64,000 nt of DNA, taken from positions 2,294,001-2,358,000 of the forward strand of contig NZ_CP053382.1 in assembly GCF_014931605.1 (NCBI RefSeq), given 5' to 3'. Below the pieces are notes generated by a model. The model saw only the letters and a list, made by a program, of their open reading frames with translations, searched no databases and had not been told where the DNA came from. A program made the translations under genes and the position numbers. This stretch comes from Halomonas sp. MCCC 1A13316 (lineage in GTDB: Bacteria; Pseudomonadota; Gammaproteobacteria; Pseudomonadales; Halomonadaceae). Below are positions 45,270 to 55,995 of the stretch, piece by piece. Positions within the stretch are counted from its first letter, which is position 1, and every line of letters starts with the position of its first letter.

Positions 45270-46388
45270 TTAGCCGCGATGATATCCCGGCGCCACGAAG
45301 GGCATCTTGCTCACTACCATGGGCAAACGCTTGCCACGCACCTCGGCATGGACGGTCGTCCCGACCGCGGCATGGTCGATATCGACATAGCCCATCGCCA
45401 CTGGCTGGCCCACGCTGGGCCCGAAGCCCCCGGACGTAACCTTGCCGATGTGCTGACCTTGCTCGCTGTAGAGTTCGGCACCCTCGCGCACCGGCGCACG
45501 CCCCTCTCCCAGCAGGCCGACGCGCTTGCGACGATGGTCCTTGGCATCGACCTGGTGCAGGATCAAATCAGCGCCCGGAAATCCGGCCGAACGCTCTCCG
45601 CCGTGACGGCGCGCCTTGCCGATGGCCCAGATCAGTCCCGCTTCCACCGGCGTGGTCTCGGTATCGATATCGTGGCCGTAGAGACACAGCCCGGCCTCGA
45701 GGCGCAGAGAATCCCGCGCCCCCAGGCCGATGGGCTCGACCTCTTCCTCGGCCAGCAGGCGGCGGGCCAGTGCCTCCGCCTCGTCGGCCGCCACCGAGAT
45801 CTCGAAACCATCCTCACCGGTATAGCCGCTGCGGCTGATCCATACGGGCGTGCCATCAATTTCGAAACGTCCATGCTGCATGAAGACCATCTCGCACGCC
45901 TCGGGGCAGTGCCGGCGCATGACCTCCGCCGCCTTGGGCCCCTGCAGGGCCAGCAAGCCACGCTCCAGCACCTCGACTCGATGATCATTATCGACGAGCC
46001 CTGTCTCGAGCAGCGCCACGTCCTGATCCTTGCATGCAGCGTTGACCACCAGGTAGAGCGTCCCGTCACCAGGATTGGCCACCATGAGATCATCGAGAAT
46101 ACCGCCCTCCTGGCCGGTAAACAGCGTATAACGCTGCATGCCCTCGGGCAGGCCGACGATATCGGCGCACACCAGAGTCTCCAGCGCCTCGGCGGGGCGC
46201 GGGCCATGCAGCAGGATCTGGCCCATATGGGAGACATCGAACAGGCCGCAGGCTGCGCGGGTGTGCTCGTGCTCCTTCTTTACGCCGAGCGGAAACTGCA
46301 CCGGCATCTCGTAGCTGGCAAAGGGAACCATCTTCCCGCCCAGTTCCAGATGCAGGCCGTGCAGCGGGGTGTGCTTGAGTTGGTTCAT
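45270..46388 (-). CDS. gcvT: Glycine cleavage system T protein (aminomethyltransferase)
   Basis: It transfers the methylene of the aminomethyl-lipoyl arm on H protein to tetrahydrofolate, releasing ammonia. The 372-residue protein follows from ATG 46388 (GAGGAAAA upstream). It carries the family blocks GKMVPFASYEMPVQF, FDVSHMGQ, the folate-site Asp in GGILDDLMV, LRLEAGLCLYGHDID and the C-terminal VTSGGFGPSVGQPVAMGYV. It lies downstream of a glycine/alanine symporter on the same strand and is separated from gcvH-gcvP, which are divergent. The lone hairpin between the two minus-strand genes has a poor T tract, so cotranscription with the symporter is likely. Confidence 0.95.
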   Translation of the reverse strand: MNQLKHTPLHGLHLELGGKMVPFASYEMPVQFPLGVKKEHEHTRAACGLFDVSHMGQILLHGPRPAEALETLVCADIVGLPEGMQRYTLFTGQEGGILDDLMVANPGDGTLYLVVNAACKDQDVALLETGLVDNDHRVEVLERGLLALQGPKAAEVMRRHCPEACEMVFMQHGRFEIDGTPVWISRSGYTGEDGFEISVAADEAEALARRLLAEEEVEPIGLGARDSLRLEAGLCLYGHDIDTETTPVEAGLIWAIGKARRHGGERSAGFPGADLILHQVDAKDHRRKRVGLLGEGRAPVREGAELYSEQGQHIGKVTSGGFGPSVGQPVAMGYVDIDHAAVGTTVHAEVRGKRLPMVVSKMPFVAPGYHRG

Positions 46389-46437
46389 GGGTTTTCCTCG
46401 TGACGTGATGGAAGGCAAAGAGGCTCGGGACAGGATA

Positions 46438-46459
46438 AGAGGCGCCCTCGGGCGCCTCT
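46438..46459 (-). terminator. Weak hairpin between symporter gene and gcvT
   Basis: A 9-bp stem AGAGGCGCC/GGCGCCTCT with loop CTCG lies in the gap between the symporter stop (46479) and gcvT start (46388). There is no real T run on the minus strand, so it may attenuate or stabilise rather than terminate. Confidence 0.4.
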
Positions 46460-46478
46460 CGATTAGCCAGCGGATCGA

Positions 46479-47885
46479 TCAGGACTTGTCGTGGTCCAGA
46501 TCCTCTCCCGGCAGTACTTCCTCGCCGCTGAAGTAGGCGCGCGTCACCTTGAAAACCACGGGTGAAAGCAGTGCCAGCGCAATCAGGTTGGGAATGGCCA
46601 TCAGGGCGTTGAAGGTATCGGCCATGAGCCAGATGAAGCCGAGTTGGGCCATGGCGCCCAGCGGAATCGCCAGCACGAACAGCACCCTGTAGAGCATGAT
46701 CGAGCGCGTACCGAACAGGAACTGGAAGCACTTCTCGCCATAGAACGACCAGCCCAGGATGGTGGTGAAGGCGAACACTGCCAGCGCCAGCGATACAATC
46801 TGGTTGCCCCAGCCAGGCAACGCCGCATCGAAGGAGAGCGCGGTCAGCGAGGCGCCCTCTTCACCCTGGATCCACACCGTGGAAGTCAGGATGACCAGCG
46901 CGGTGATGGTACAGACGATGATGGTATCGATGAATGTACCGAGCATGGCGATCAGGCCCTGGCGCACCGGGTTGCGTGTCTTGGCGGCGGCATGGGCAAT
47001 GGGCGCACTGCCCAGGCCCGCCTCGTTGGAAAAGATTCCGCGCGCCACGCCGAAGCGTATCGCCGCCATTACGGCTGCCCCGGCGAAGCCGCCTGCCGCC
47101 GCCACGGGATTGAAGGCATAGTAGAAGATCAGACTGAAAGCCTCACCGATCTGTCCTGCGTTGACGACCAACACCGCCAGACCCGCCACTACGTAGGCGA
47201 TACCCATGATCGGCACCAGCTTGCCGGCCACCTTGGCGATGCGCTTGATACCGCCCAGGATTACGGCGCCCGCCAGGACCATGATCACCACACCCGTCAT
47301 CCAAGGGGCAATGCCGAAGGTAGAATCGAGGGCATCGGCTACCGAGTTCGACTGTACGGTGTTGCCGATACCGAAGGCGGCCACGGCACCGAAGAAGGCG
47401 AAGGCGCCGCCCAGCCACAGCCACTTCCTGCCCAGGCCATTCTTGATGTAGAACATCGGCCCGCCGACGTGATACCCGGTGCTGTCGGTTTCCCTGAAAC
47501 GCACCGCCAGTACCGCCTCGGAGAATTTCGTCGCCATGCCGACGAGTGCCGTGATCCACATCCAGAACACCGCACCTGGGCCGCCCAGGGCGATGGCCGT
47601 TGCCACGCCGGCGATGTTACCGGTCCCGATGGTGGCCGAAAGTGCAGTCATCAGGGCGTTGAAGGGCGAGATTTCACCTTCGTCTTCGGGTTTCTTCGCC
47701 TCGCCGGGTGCCGGCTTGGCATCGCGCCCCTGCCACATCAGCTTGAAGCCGGTGCCCAGCTTGCGGATGGGCATCAGCTTCAAGCCGAGCTGCAAGTAGA
47801 GCCCCACCCCTAACAGCAGGATGAGCATCAACGGCCCCCAGACCACGCCGTTGATGGCGCTGAATATTGCTGTCAATGTTTCCAC
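46479..47885 (-). CDS. AGCS-family Na+:alanine/glycine symporter
   Basis: This 468-residue inner-membrane carrier imports glycine or alanine with Na+. About 11 helices are present, and the family signature region is clear: GPLMLILLLGVGLYLQL, SPFNALMTALSATIGTGNIAGVATAIALGGPGAVFWMW (first Na+/substrate motif), GGPMFYIKNGLG and FSNEAGLGSAPIAHAAAKT. It starts at GTG 47885 with AGAGGGAAA 8 bases upstream. Placement between gcvT and the gcvHP promoter strongly suggests glycine uptake coupled to its breakdown. Glycine versus alanine preference is not visible. Confidence 0.92.
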   Translation of the reverse strand: METLTAIFSAINGVVWGPLMLILLLGVGLYLQLGLKLMPIRKLGTGFKLMWQGRDAKPAPGEAKKPEDEGEISPFNALMTALSATIGTGNIAGVATAIALGGPGAVFWMWITALVGMATKFSEAVLAVRFRETDSTGYHVGGPMFYIKNGLGRKWLWLGGAFAFFGAVAAFGIGNTVQSNSVADALDSTFGIAPWMTGVVIMVLAGAVILGGIKRIAKVAGKLVPIMGIAYVVAGLAVLVVNAGQIGEAFSLIFYYAFNPVAAAGGFAGAAVMAAIRFGVARGIFSNEAGLGSAPIAHAAAKTRNPVRQGLIAMLGTFIDTIIVCTITALVILTSTVWIQGEEGASLTALSFDAALPGWGNQIVSLALAVFAFTTILGWSFYGEKCFQFLFGTRSIMLYRVLFVLAIPLGAMAQLGFIWLMADTFNALMAIPNLIALALLSPVVFKVTRAYFSGEEVLPGEDLDHDKS

Positions 47886-47935
47886 GAACGTTTCCCTCTG
47901 TTGTATGGACTGTTTTTAAGGACCTTCTCGGTAAA

Positions 47936-47999
47936 TCTGTACGACCAGACGGCGTACCATAGCGGAAAATGCCAGAAATTCACTACTGTGTCGTACAGA
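47936..47999. repeat. 10-bp inverted repeat TCTGTACGAC near the symporter promoter
   Basis: TCTGTACGAC (47936-47945) and its exact inverse GTCGTACAGA (47990-47999) have centres 54 bases apart, about five helical turns. They could be distant half-sites for a looping regulator of the symporter-gcvT transcript. They could equally be the arms of a long hairpin in the leader. Confidence 0.5.
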
Positions 48000-48046
48000 C
48001 TGCTGCGGTTCGTTCGTCCTGCTCATCCGCGCAAGCTTAGCGCGTG

Positions 48047-48060
48047 TTTCGTATCGGAAA
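48047..48060. promoter_or_regulatory. Repeated motif TTTCGTATNGGAAA, copy 1
   Basis: TTTCGTATCGGAAA lies inside the inverted repeat GTTTC-N6-GAAAC (48046-48061). The same 14-base pattern recurs before gcvH, and the TTTCGTAT half is also found inverted at 48191-48198. The recognising protein is unknown. Confidence 0.5.
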
Positions 48061-48338
48061 CAAACGTCACGACACCGCCGACTTTCACTTTGGCGACATG
48101 CCCGGACCTGAGCGTCGCTGCCAAGCGGCATGCCTCAAGGTTAGTGAGCCGAGCCAGCGGTGTCGAATGGTGGTGCGACCTGCCGGGCTCATACGAAACG
48201 ATGCAAGTTGCACTGGACGCCTGCTGCCGCGCACGCCACGCTATCGATGCGGCTAGCCAGATCGCATGCATCGACGACGATCCTCGGACTCGCCAAACGC
48301 CACTAATGGCGTTAGCATTTGCCCAACCAGAAAACCTT

Positions 48339-48352
48339 TTTCGTATAGGAAA
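48339..48352. promoter_or_regulatory. Repeated motif TTTCGTATNGGAAA, copy 2, overlapping the gcvH ribosome-binding site
   Basis: TTTCGTATAGGAAA ends 6 bases before the gcvH ATG, and its AGGA is the likely Shine-Dalgarno sequence. Either the resemblance to copy 1 is a chance effect of that site, or binding here would block translation initiation or promoter clearance. Confidence 0.45.
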
Positions 48353-48358
48353 ATCATC

Positions 48359-48751
48359 ATGAGCTCGATCCCTGCCAACCTGCGCTACAACGACAGCCAC
48401 GAGTGGGTACTGGACAATGGCGATGGCACCGTCACCATCGGCATCACCGATCATGCTCAGGAAGCGCTTGGAGACGTCGTATTCGTCGAGCTTCCCGAGG
48501 TGGGACGCACCCTGGAGAAGGGCGAGGAGTTCGGTGTGATCGAATCGGTCAAGGCCGCCTCCGATCTTTACGCGCCGCTGGCCGGCGAAATCGTCGAGGT
48601 CAACGAGGCCCTCGAGGATGCGCCCGAAACCATCAACGAAGCGCCCTACGAGGGTGGCTGGATCATGAAGGTTCGCGTCGAGGATGCGGCCGCCGTGGAA
48701 GCCCTGCTGAATGCCGAGGCGTACCAGGCCGTAGTAGACAGCGACTCCTGA
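48359..48751 (+). CDS. gcvH: Glycine cleavage system H protein
   Basis: This small lipoyl carrier shuttles the aminomethyl group between the P, T and L proteins. It has 130 residues, and the lipoyl-lysine is Lys65 in [25 protein letters not shown] at the start and the C-terminal [12 protein letters not shown] are standard. AGGA lies 8 bases before the ATG at 48359. It is followed after 79 bases by gcvP on the same strand. Confidence 0.96.
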   Translation: MSSIPANLRYNDSHEWVLDNGDGTVTIGITDHAQEALGDVVFVELPEVGRTLEKGEEFGVIESVKAASDLYAPLAGEIVEVNEALEDAPETINEAPYEGGWIMKVRVEDAAAVEALLNAEAYQAVVDSDS

Positions 48752-48830
48752 TAACGACGCAGCGATGCTCCCGGCCCGGCGACCGGATTTTCGGAACGCC
48801 GGGCACTCCACCTCAACGACAGGGTTCTCC

Positions 48831-51725
<2,895 letters not shown>

Positions 51726-51753
51726 TTCGCTGACGCTGATGCATGGCTGTAGC

Positions 51754-51789
51754 GCAAACGGCCCGCCGAGCGATCGGCGGGCCGTTTGC
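51754..51789. terminator. Bidirectional terminator after gcvP
   Basis: A perfect 16-bp stem (GCAAACGGCCCGCCGA and complement) with a GCGA loop lies between convergent gcvP and the LysR gene. The AAA and TTT inside the lower stem give both directions a partial T tract. Confidence 0.85.
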
Positions 51790-51812
51790 TGTGGATGCTA
51801 GCGCACCGGCAG

Positions 51813-52727
51813 CTACAGCGGCGAGGCGACCTCACCGTAGCCGAAGCGCTCGCGCATGCGTTGCTCGCGAAAGCCCTCCAGCAGCCGTGCATAACGACGC
51901 GGCATCTTGGCACCGGAGCGGGTGACCAGGTGCAGTGTTTCGTACTCCGTCACCGGCAGGTCGAGCTCCTTGACCTGACGCTGCCAGGGGGAGGTCTCCA
52001 GCACCAGACGCGACACCACGGTGAAGCCGAGGCCACGAGCCACCGCATCCATCACCATGCCCACCTCATTGGTGAATCCCTGGCGCCGGAACTGGCTCAT
52101 TGAGCGAAACTCATCGGGGAAATTGCTGCGCAGCAGTGTCCCGGCATGACTGATGCCGTCGGAATAGTTGAGGAAGCCGATGCCCATCAGTTCGGCCAGC
52201 GAGGTACCGGCAAAGTCGGCCGGCACCACCAGGCACAGCGGCTCCTGATGCCAGAGCCTGCAGTCCAGTTCCGCATGGCGAATCGGCTCCGTGACGATCC
52301 CCAGGTCGTGGCGACCGGCCAGCACGTCCGAGACGATCTCATGACTGAACGCGAAGCTGTAATTGACCGTCAACCCTGGCGACATCTGCTGCTGGCCAAG
52401 AATGAAAGGGTAGAACATCAGCCCGACGCTGCCCGGAGAAGCAATGCGGCACTCGCCGGTATCCAGCGCATCGTCATCCAGCGAATGGCGGAACTGTTCA
52501 TGTTCGGCGAACAAGCGCAGGCCATAGTCATACGCCCGCCGCCCGGCCTCGGTCAGCATGAAACGCCGCCCCTGCCGCTCCAGAAGTGGCTTGTCGAGGT
52601 ACTGCTCGAGCTTTCGCACGTGCTGGCTGACGCCCGGCTGGGTCATGTCGAGGTGGCGTGCCGTCCGCGTGAAGCTTCCGGTTTCGACCAGAGTAATGAA
52701 GGTACGGAAATACTGGGCGTTGAACAT
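51813..52727 (-). CDS. LysR-family transcriptional regulator
   Basis: This 304-residue LysR-type regulator has an N-terminal helix-turn-helix (FNAQYFRTFITLVETGSFTRTARHLDMTQPGVSQHVRKLEQ) and an effector domain from about 90. It converges on gcvP and is divergent from ppnN across about 200 bases, so it could control ppnN, itself or the nearby gcv genes. The effector cannot be inferred. It shows little resemblance to the LysR at 12.9 kb beyond the shared fold. Confidence 0.88.
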   Translation of the reverse strand: MFNAQYFRTFITLVETGSFTRTARHLDMTQPGVSQHVRKLEQYLDKPLLERQGRRFMLTEAGRRAYDYGLRLFAEHEQFRHSLDDDALDTGECRIASPGSVGLMFYPFILGQQQMSPGLTVNYSFAFSHEIVSDVLAGRHDLGIVTEPIRHAELDCRLWHQEPLCLVVPADFAGTSLAELMGIGFLNYSDGISHAGTLLRSNFPDEFRSMSQFRRQGFTNEVGMVMDAVARGLGFTVVSRLVLETSPWQRQVKELDLPVTEYETLHLVTRSGAKMPRRYARLLEGFREQRMRERFGYGEVASPL

Positions 52728-52932
52728 GGTGCATCGCTGGCAAGTGCGGTCAGGGGTACGAGACCGGATCTCGCCATCCTACCACTGCGCGCCCAGCGGC
52801 GCAGCGCTGCGCCATGCCGGCCAGCGTGATAGCATCGAATCACGACTCTATAACGCTGTCTCGATGAATATTGCATGACTCCCTGTCCCGCCACACGACA
52901 GGGACGCTAGCCGACACCACAAGGATCGTTTC

Positions 52933-54297
52933 ATGCCCGACACCATCTCCGCCACTATCTCGCCCCTGCGAAGCCTGGAAGTGCTCTCGCAGCACGAGGT
53001 CAACCGCCTACGCGACACCTCCAAGGCCGGCCTGCACGACCTGCTGCGGCGCTGCTCTCTCGCCGTACTCAGCTCCGGCAGCATGACCGACGACAGCCTG
53101 GTGCTGATGGAGACCTATCACGATTTCGATATCGAGGTAATCCAGCAGGACCGCGGCATACGCCTCAAGGTAAAGAATGCCCCGGCCGAGGCCTTCGTCG
53201 ATGGCAAGATGATTCGGGGTATTCGCGAGCATCTCTCTTCGGTGCTGCGCGACATCATCTACGTCTACAACGAGATCCAGCAGCACCAGCGGTTCGACCT
53301 CACCACGGGCGAAGGCACCACCAACGCGGTGTTCCATATCCTGCGCAAAGCCGGCACCCTGAAGCCCGGACGCGACCCCGGCATCGTGGTGTGCTGGGGC
53401 GGTCACTCGATCACCCGCGAGGAGTACGAGTACACTAAGGATGTCGGTTACCAGCTCGGCCTGCGTGAACTGGACATCTGTACCGGCTGCGGCCCCGGCG
53501 CCATGAAGGGGCCGATGAAGGGTGCCAACCTGGCGCATGCCAAGCAGCGCATCGGCGACGGGCGCTATCTGGGCATATCCGAACCCGGCATCATCGCTGC
53601 CGAAGCGCCCAATCCGCTGGTCAACGAGCTGGTAGTGATGCCCGATATCGAGAAGCGCCTGGAGGCCTTCGTGCGCCTCGGCCACGGTATCGTGGTCTTC
53701 CCCGGCGGCGTTGGCACGGCCGAGGAGATCCTGTACCTGCTGGGCATCTTGCTCCACCCCGATAACCACGACATGACGCTGCCGGTCATCTTCACCGGCC
53801 CGGCCAATTCGGCTGATTACTTCCAGCGAATCGACGAGTTCCTGGTTTATACCCTGGGCGATGCGGTACGCGACAAGTACCGCATCATCGTCGACGATCC
53901 CGTCGAGGTCGCTCGCACCATGCGCCAGGGCATCGACAGCGTCACCGAATTCCGCCGCGTCCAACAGGACGCCTTCCACTACAACTGGCGGCTGACCATC
54001 GCTCGCGAGTTTCAGGAAACCTTCGAACCTACCCACGAAGCGATGGCTGGTCTGGCATTGCACCGCAACCAGCCGGTACATGAGCTTGCGGCCAACCTGC
54101 GCCGCGCGTTCTCCGGCATCGTAGCCGGCAACGTAAAGGAGCATGGGCTGCGCGCTATCGAGGCCCATGGCCCCTTCCAGCTGCACGCCGAGTCGGAGCT
54201 GATGCGCCGTCTGGACGACCTGCTCGGGTCCTTCGTTGCTCAGGGCCGCATGAAACTGCCAGGGCGCGAGTACGAGCCTTGCTATCGGCTGGTGTGA
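52933..54297 (+). CDS. ppnN: Pyrimidine/purine nucleotide 5'-monophosphate nucleosidase (PpnN/YgdH)
   Basis: This cytoplasmic enzyme splits nucleoside monophosphates into base and ribose-5-phosphate; the E. coli enzyme is stimulated by (p)ppGpp. The 454-residue protein has the N-terminal YgdH domain, the LOG/Rossmann core with GCGPGAMKGPMKGA and the signature FPGGVGTAEEILYLLG, and a C-terminal PpnN-specific part (RREFQ-like AREFQETFEPTHEAM). Length equals E. coli YgdH (454). AAGGA lies 7 bases before the ATG. Confidence 0.93.
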   Translation: MPDTISATISPLRSLEVLSQHEVNRLRDTSKAGLHDLLRRCSLAVLSSGSMTDDSLVLMETYHDFDIEVIQQDRGIRLKVKNAPAEAFVDGKMIRGIREHLSSVLRDIIYVYNEIQQHQRFDLTTGEGTTNAVFHILRKAGTLKPGRDPGIVVCWGGHSITREEYEYTKDVGYQLGLRELDICTGCGPGAMKGPMKGANLAHAKQRIGDGRYLGISEPGIIAAEAPNPLVNELVVMPDIEKRLEAFVRLGHGIVVFPGGVGTAEEILYLLGILLHPDNHDMTLPVIFTGPANSADYFQRIDEFLVYTLGDAVRDKYRIIVDDPVEVARTMRQGIDSVTEFRRVQQDAFHYNWRLTIAREFQETFEPTHEAMAGLALHRNQPVHELAANLRRAFSGIVAGNVKEHGLRAIEAHGPFQLHAESELMRRLDDLLGSFVAQGRMKLPGREYEPCYRLV

Positions 54298-54347
54298 AAA
54301 TTCACGCCACCCACGAAAGCGCCGGGCGCAGCAGCACCCGGCGTCGA

Positions 54348-54722
54348 TCAAGCTGACTGGCTGTCAGGACGCCACCATAGCCACAAGGCGTGCAGCAACA
54401 AACCAAGAGTGGCGCCATGCGCGATCAGCAACTGCCAACTGATCCAGTCGGTGAACAGCGCATGCCACAGCCCCATCAGTGCCAGCCCGGCCACGAGAGA
54501 CGCCGCCAAGCGCTTGCCCAGCCAGGGTAACCGAGCACGCTCGCCGCCTTCCAGCATGCGCCAGTTCACGACAGCCACGACCGCCACTACCGCCATGGCA
54601 ACGACGATCAAGGTCAGACGATTTTCGTGCCCTCCAGCGAGATAGCGCGGCACGGTGGCAAGCATCAATATCAGCAGCCCCACCAGCAGGCTCAGCCGCT
54701 CAGCGCTCGGCGTGACGTTCAT
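54348..54722 (-). CDS. Small membrane protein of unknown function
   Basis: This is a 124-residue protein with four predicted helices (about 12-28, 35-55, 73-95 and 97-118) and short charged loops (GGERARLPWLGKR). It starts at ATG 54722, overlapping the flavodoxin stop (TGATG), so it is translationally coupled to that gene. I do not recognise the family. The coupling suggests a membrane partner or simply operon company of the flavodoxin. Confidence 0.7.
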   Translation of the reverse strand: MNVTPSAERLSLLVGLLILMLATVPRYLAGGHENRLTLIVVAMAVVAVVAVVNWRMLEGGERARLPWLGKRLAASLVAGLALMGLWHALFTDWISWQLLIAHGATLGLLLHALWLWWRPDSQSA

Positions 54723-55186
54723 CAGGCCACCTTGAGCTGCTGGGTTTCGATCCACTCCTCGGCCCATGGCAGCGCGGCATCGTCGGCCATGAAGGTCTCC
54801 ATGGCGTCGACCTCAAGGCGTTCTCCTAAGCGAGTGGCGCCCAGCCCCTCGAGCATCTCGTCGAGGCGACGCCCAGCACCACAGAAGGTGTCACCATAGG
54901 AGCTATCGCCCAGGGCGATCACGCCGTAGCGCAGCCCCACCAACGATGGACTCTGCTCGTCGAGCCCTCGCGCAAGGGGCACGAAGTTGCCGGGGAAATC
55001 GCCGCTACCGGTCGTGGAGACACAGAACAGCGCCAGGTCGGGCTGCTCTTCGGTCAAGTCTTCGAGCGTCGACTGCTCGAGAATGGCGGTGTCGTAGCCG
55101 GCCGCTTCGAACAGCGGAGCGACCTGTTCGGCGACGTCGAGCGCACCGCCATACATGGTTCCTACGAAGATCTTCAGCATTGGCAT
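54722..55186 (-). CDS. mioC: Flavodoxin, MioC-like
   Basis: This 154-residue FMN-binding electron carrier is closest in layout to E. coli MioC. The phosphate loop GTMYGGALDVAE lacks the TGxT form of classical flavodoxins, as in MioC. STTGSGDFPGNF and LGDSSYGDTFCGAGRRLDEML bind the isoalloxazine ring. MioC supports biotin synthase in vitro. ATG 55186 and ATG 55180 are both possible starts. The next gene is coupled to it. Confidence 0.85.
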   Translation of the reverse strand: MPMLKIFVGTMYGGALDVAEQVAPLFEAAGYDTAILEQSTLEDLTEEQPDLALFCVSTTGSGDFPGNFVPLARGLDEQSPSLVGLRYGVIALGDSSYGDTFCGAGRRLDEMLEGLGATRLGERLEVDAMETFMADDAALPWAEEWIETQQLKVA

Positions 55187-55341
55187 GTCGGGGATAAACC
55201 TGAACTATTCAAAGAGATAATATCACGACGCAGGCGGCTGACGCAGTTCGACAGCGGGCCTCGCCGCTCGGCGACGAGGTGTCGCATGCAGCTCGGAGCA
55301 TGCCCGAGTATAATAGTCGGCCTTTCGTTCGAGGAGGCGAC

Positions 55342-55557
55342 ATGCTGCAAACGCAGACATTCGAAGCCTGGATCACTCCCCTGCTCATCGGCGGGCTGAT
55401 CCTGTTCATGAGCTTCATTATCTGGGACCTGGCCAAGAAGTCCCAGGCCGGCCGCTTTGGCACCATCATGCTCTTCGTGGTGCTCGGAGCGGGCATGATG
55501 GGCTACATCCTCAAGGTGGTCGTCACCTGGTTGATGGAGAGAGGTGGGGGCGTATAG
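55342..55557 (+). CDS. DUF2788-type small membrane protein
   Basis: This 71-residue protein has two membrane helices (about 9-28 and 39-62) separated by the charged turn DLAKKSQAGRFGT, matching my memory of the DUF2788 family of short gammaproteobacterial proteins. ATG 55342 follows the strong site GAGGAGG; an upstream in-frame ATG has none. Its function is unknown. Confidence 0.72.
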   Translation: MLQTQTFEAWITPLLIGGLILFMSFIIWDLAKKSQAGRFGTIMLFVVLGAGMMGYILKVVVTWLMERGGGV

Positions 55558-55558
55558 C

Positions 55559-55589
55559 ACGCAGGATGCCCCCTGGAGGCATCCTGCGT
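55559..55589. terminator. Hairpin between DUF2788 gene and ihfA
   Basis: A perfect 12-bp stem ACGCAGGATGCC/GGCATCCTGCGT with a 7-base loop lies just after the DUF2788 stop and before the ihfA stop on the other strand. It has no T run, so it is a likely but not textbook terminator for the two convergent transcripts. Confidence 0.6.
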
Positions 55590-55625
55590 CGCTAATGGGA
55601 CGCGTACACTGGTTAGCCGCAGGCC

Positions 55626-55931
55626 TCAGCTAGGCGCCGAACCTTCGTAGCGCTCCACCTGGCTCTTGAGCTTCTGCCCGGGGCGGAACGTCACGACACG
55701 GCGTGCCGAAATGGGGATCTCCTCGCCAGTCTTCGGGTTACGCCCGGGGCGCTCACGCTTGTCGCGCAGGTCGAAATTGCCGAACCCCGACAGTTTCACC
55801 TGCTCGTTCTCACGCAGGCACGCCCTGATCTCCTCGAAGAACGCCTCTACCATGGCCTTGGCTTCGCGCTTGGTCAGGCCCAGCTCGGCGTGAAGATGTT
55901 CGGCCAGTTCCGCCTTGGTCAACGCTCCCAT
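55626..55931 (-). CDS. ihfA: Integration host factor subunit alpha
   Basis: This DNA-bending protein pairs with IhfB in the nucleoid. The 101-residue chain has the HU/IHF fold with [45 protein letters not shown], including the intercalating Pro in GRNPKTGE. It lies 64 bases downstream of pheT, its conserved place in gammaproteobacteria, with GAGGAG before the ATG. Confidence 0.96.
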   Translation of the reverse strand: MGALTKAELAEHLHAELGLTKREAKAMVEAFFEEIRACLRENEQVKLSGFGNFDLRDKRERPGRNPKTGEEIPISARRVVTFRPGQKLKSQVERYEGSAPS

Positions 55932-55995
55932 GTCATCTCCTCAAGTGGCGGTCCAGCCCGCCGCCTGCATGGGCTTCCGGCGATCCCAGGCGCGC

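Larger units (their letters stand above)
47886..48358. promoter_or_regulatory. Divergent control region of the glycine cleavage genes
   Basis: This 473-base spacer lies between the symporter gene (minus) and gcvH (plus) and has no convincing coding region. It holds a 10-bp inverted repeat (47936-47999), two copies of a TTTCGTATNGGAAA motif and a third TTTCGTAT half. I looked for the conserved glycine-riboswitch core on both strands and did not find it, so protein-based control is more likely. Confidence 0.55.

Noticed and set aside
47886..48358. Glycine riboswitch ahead of gcvH or the symporter
   Set aside because: The context is right, but I could not find the conserved aptamer core on either strand.
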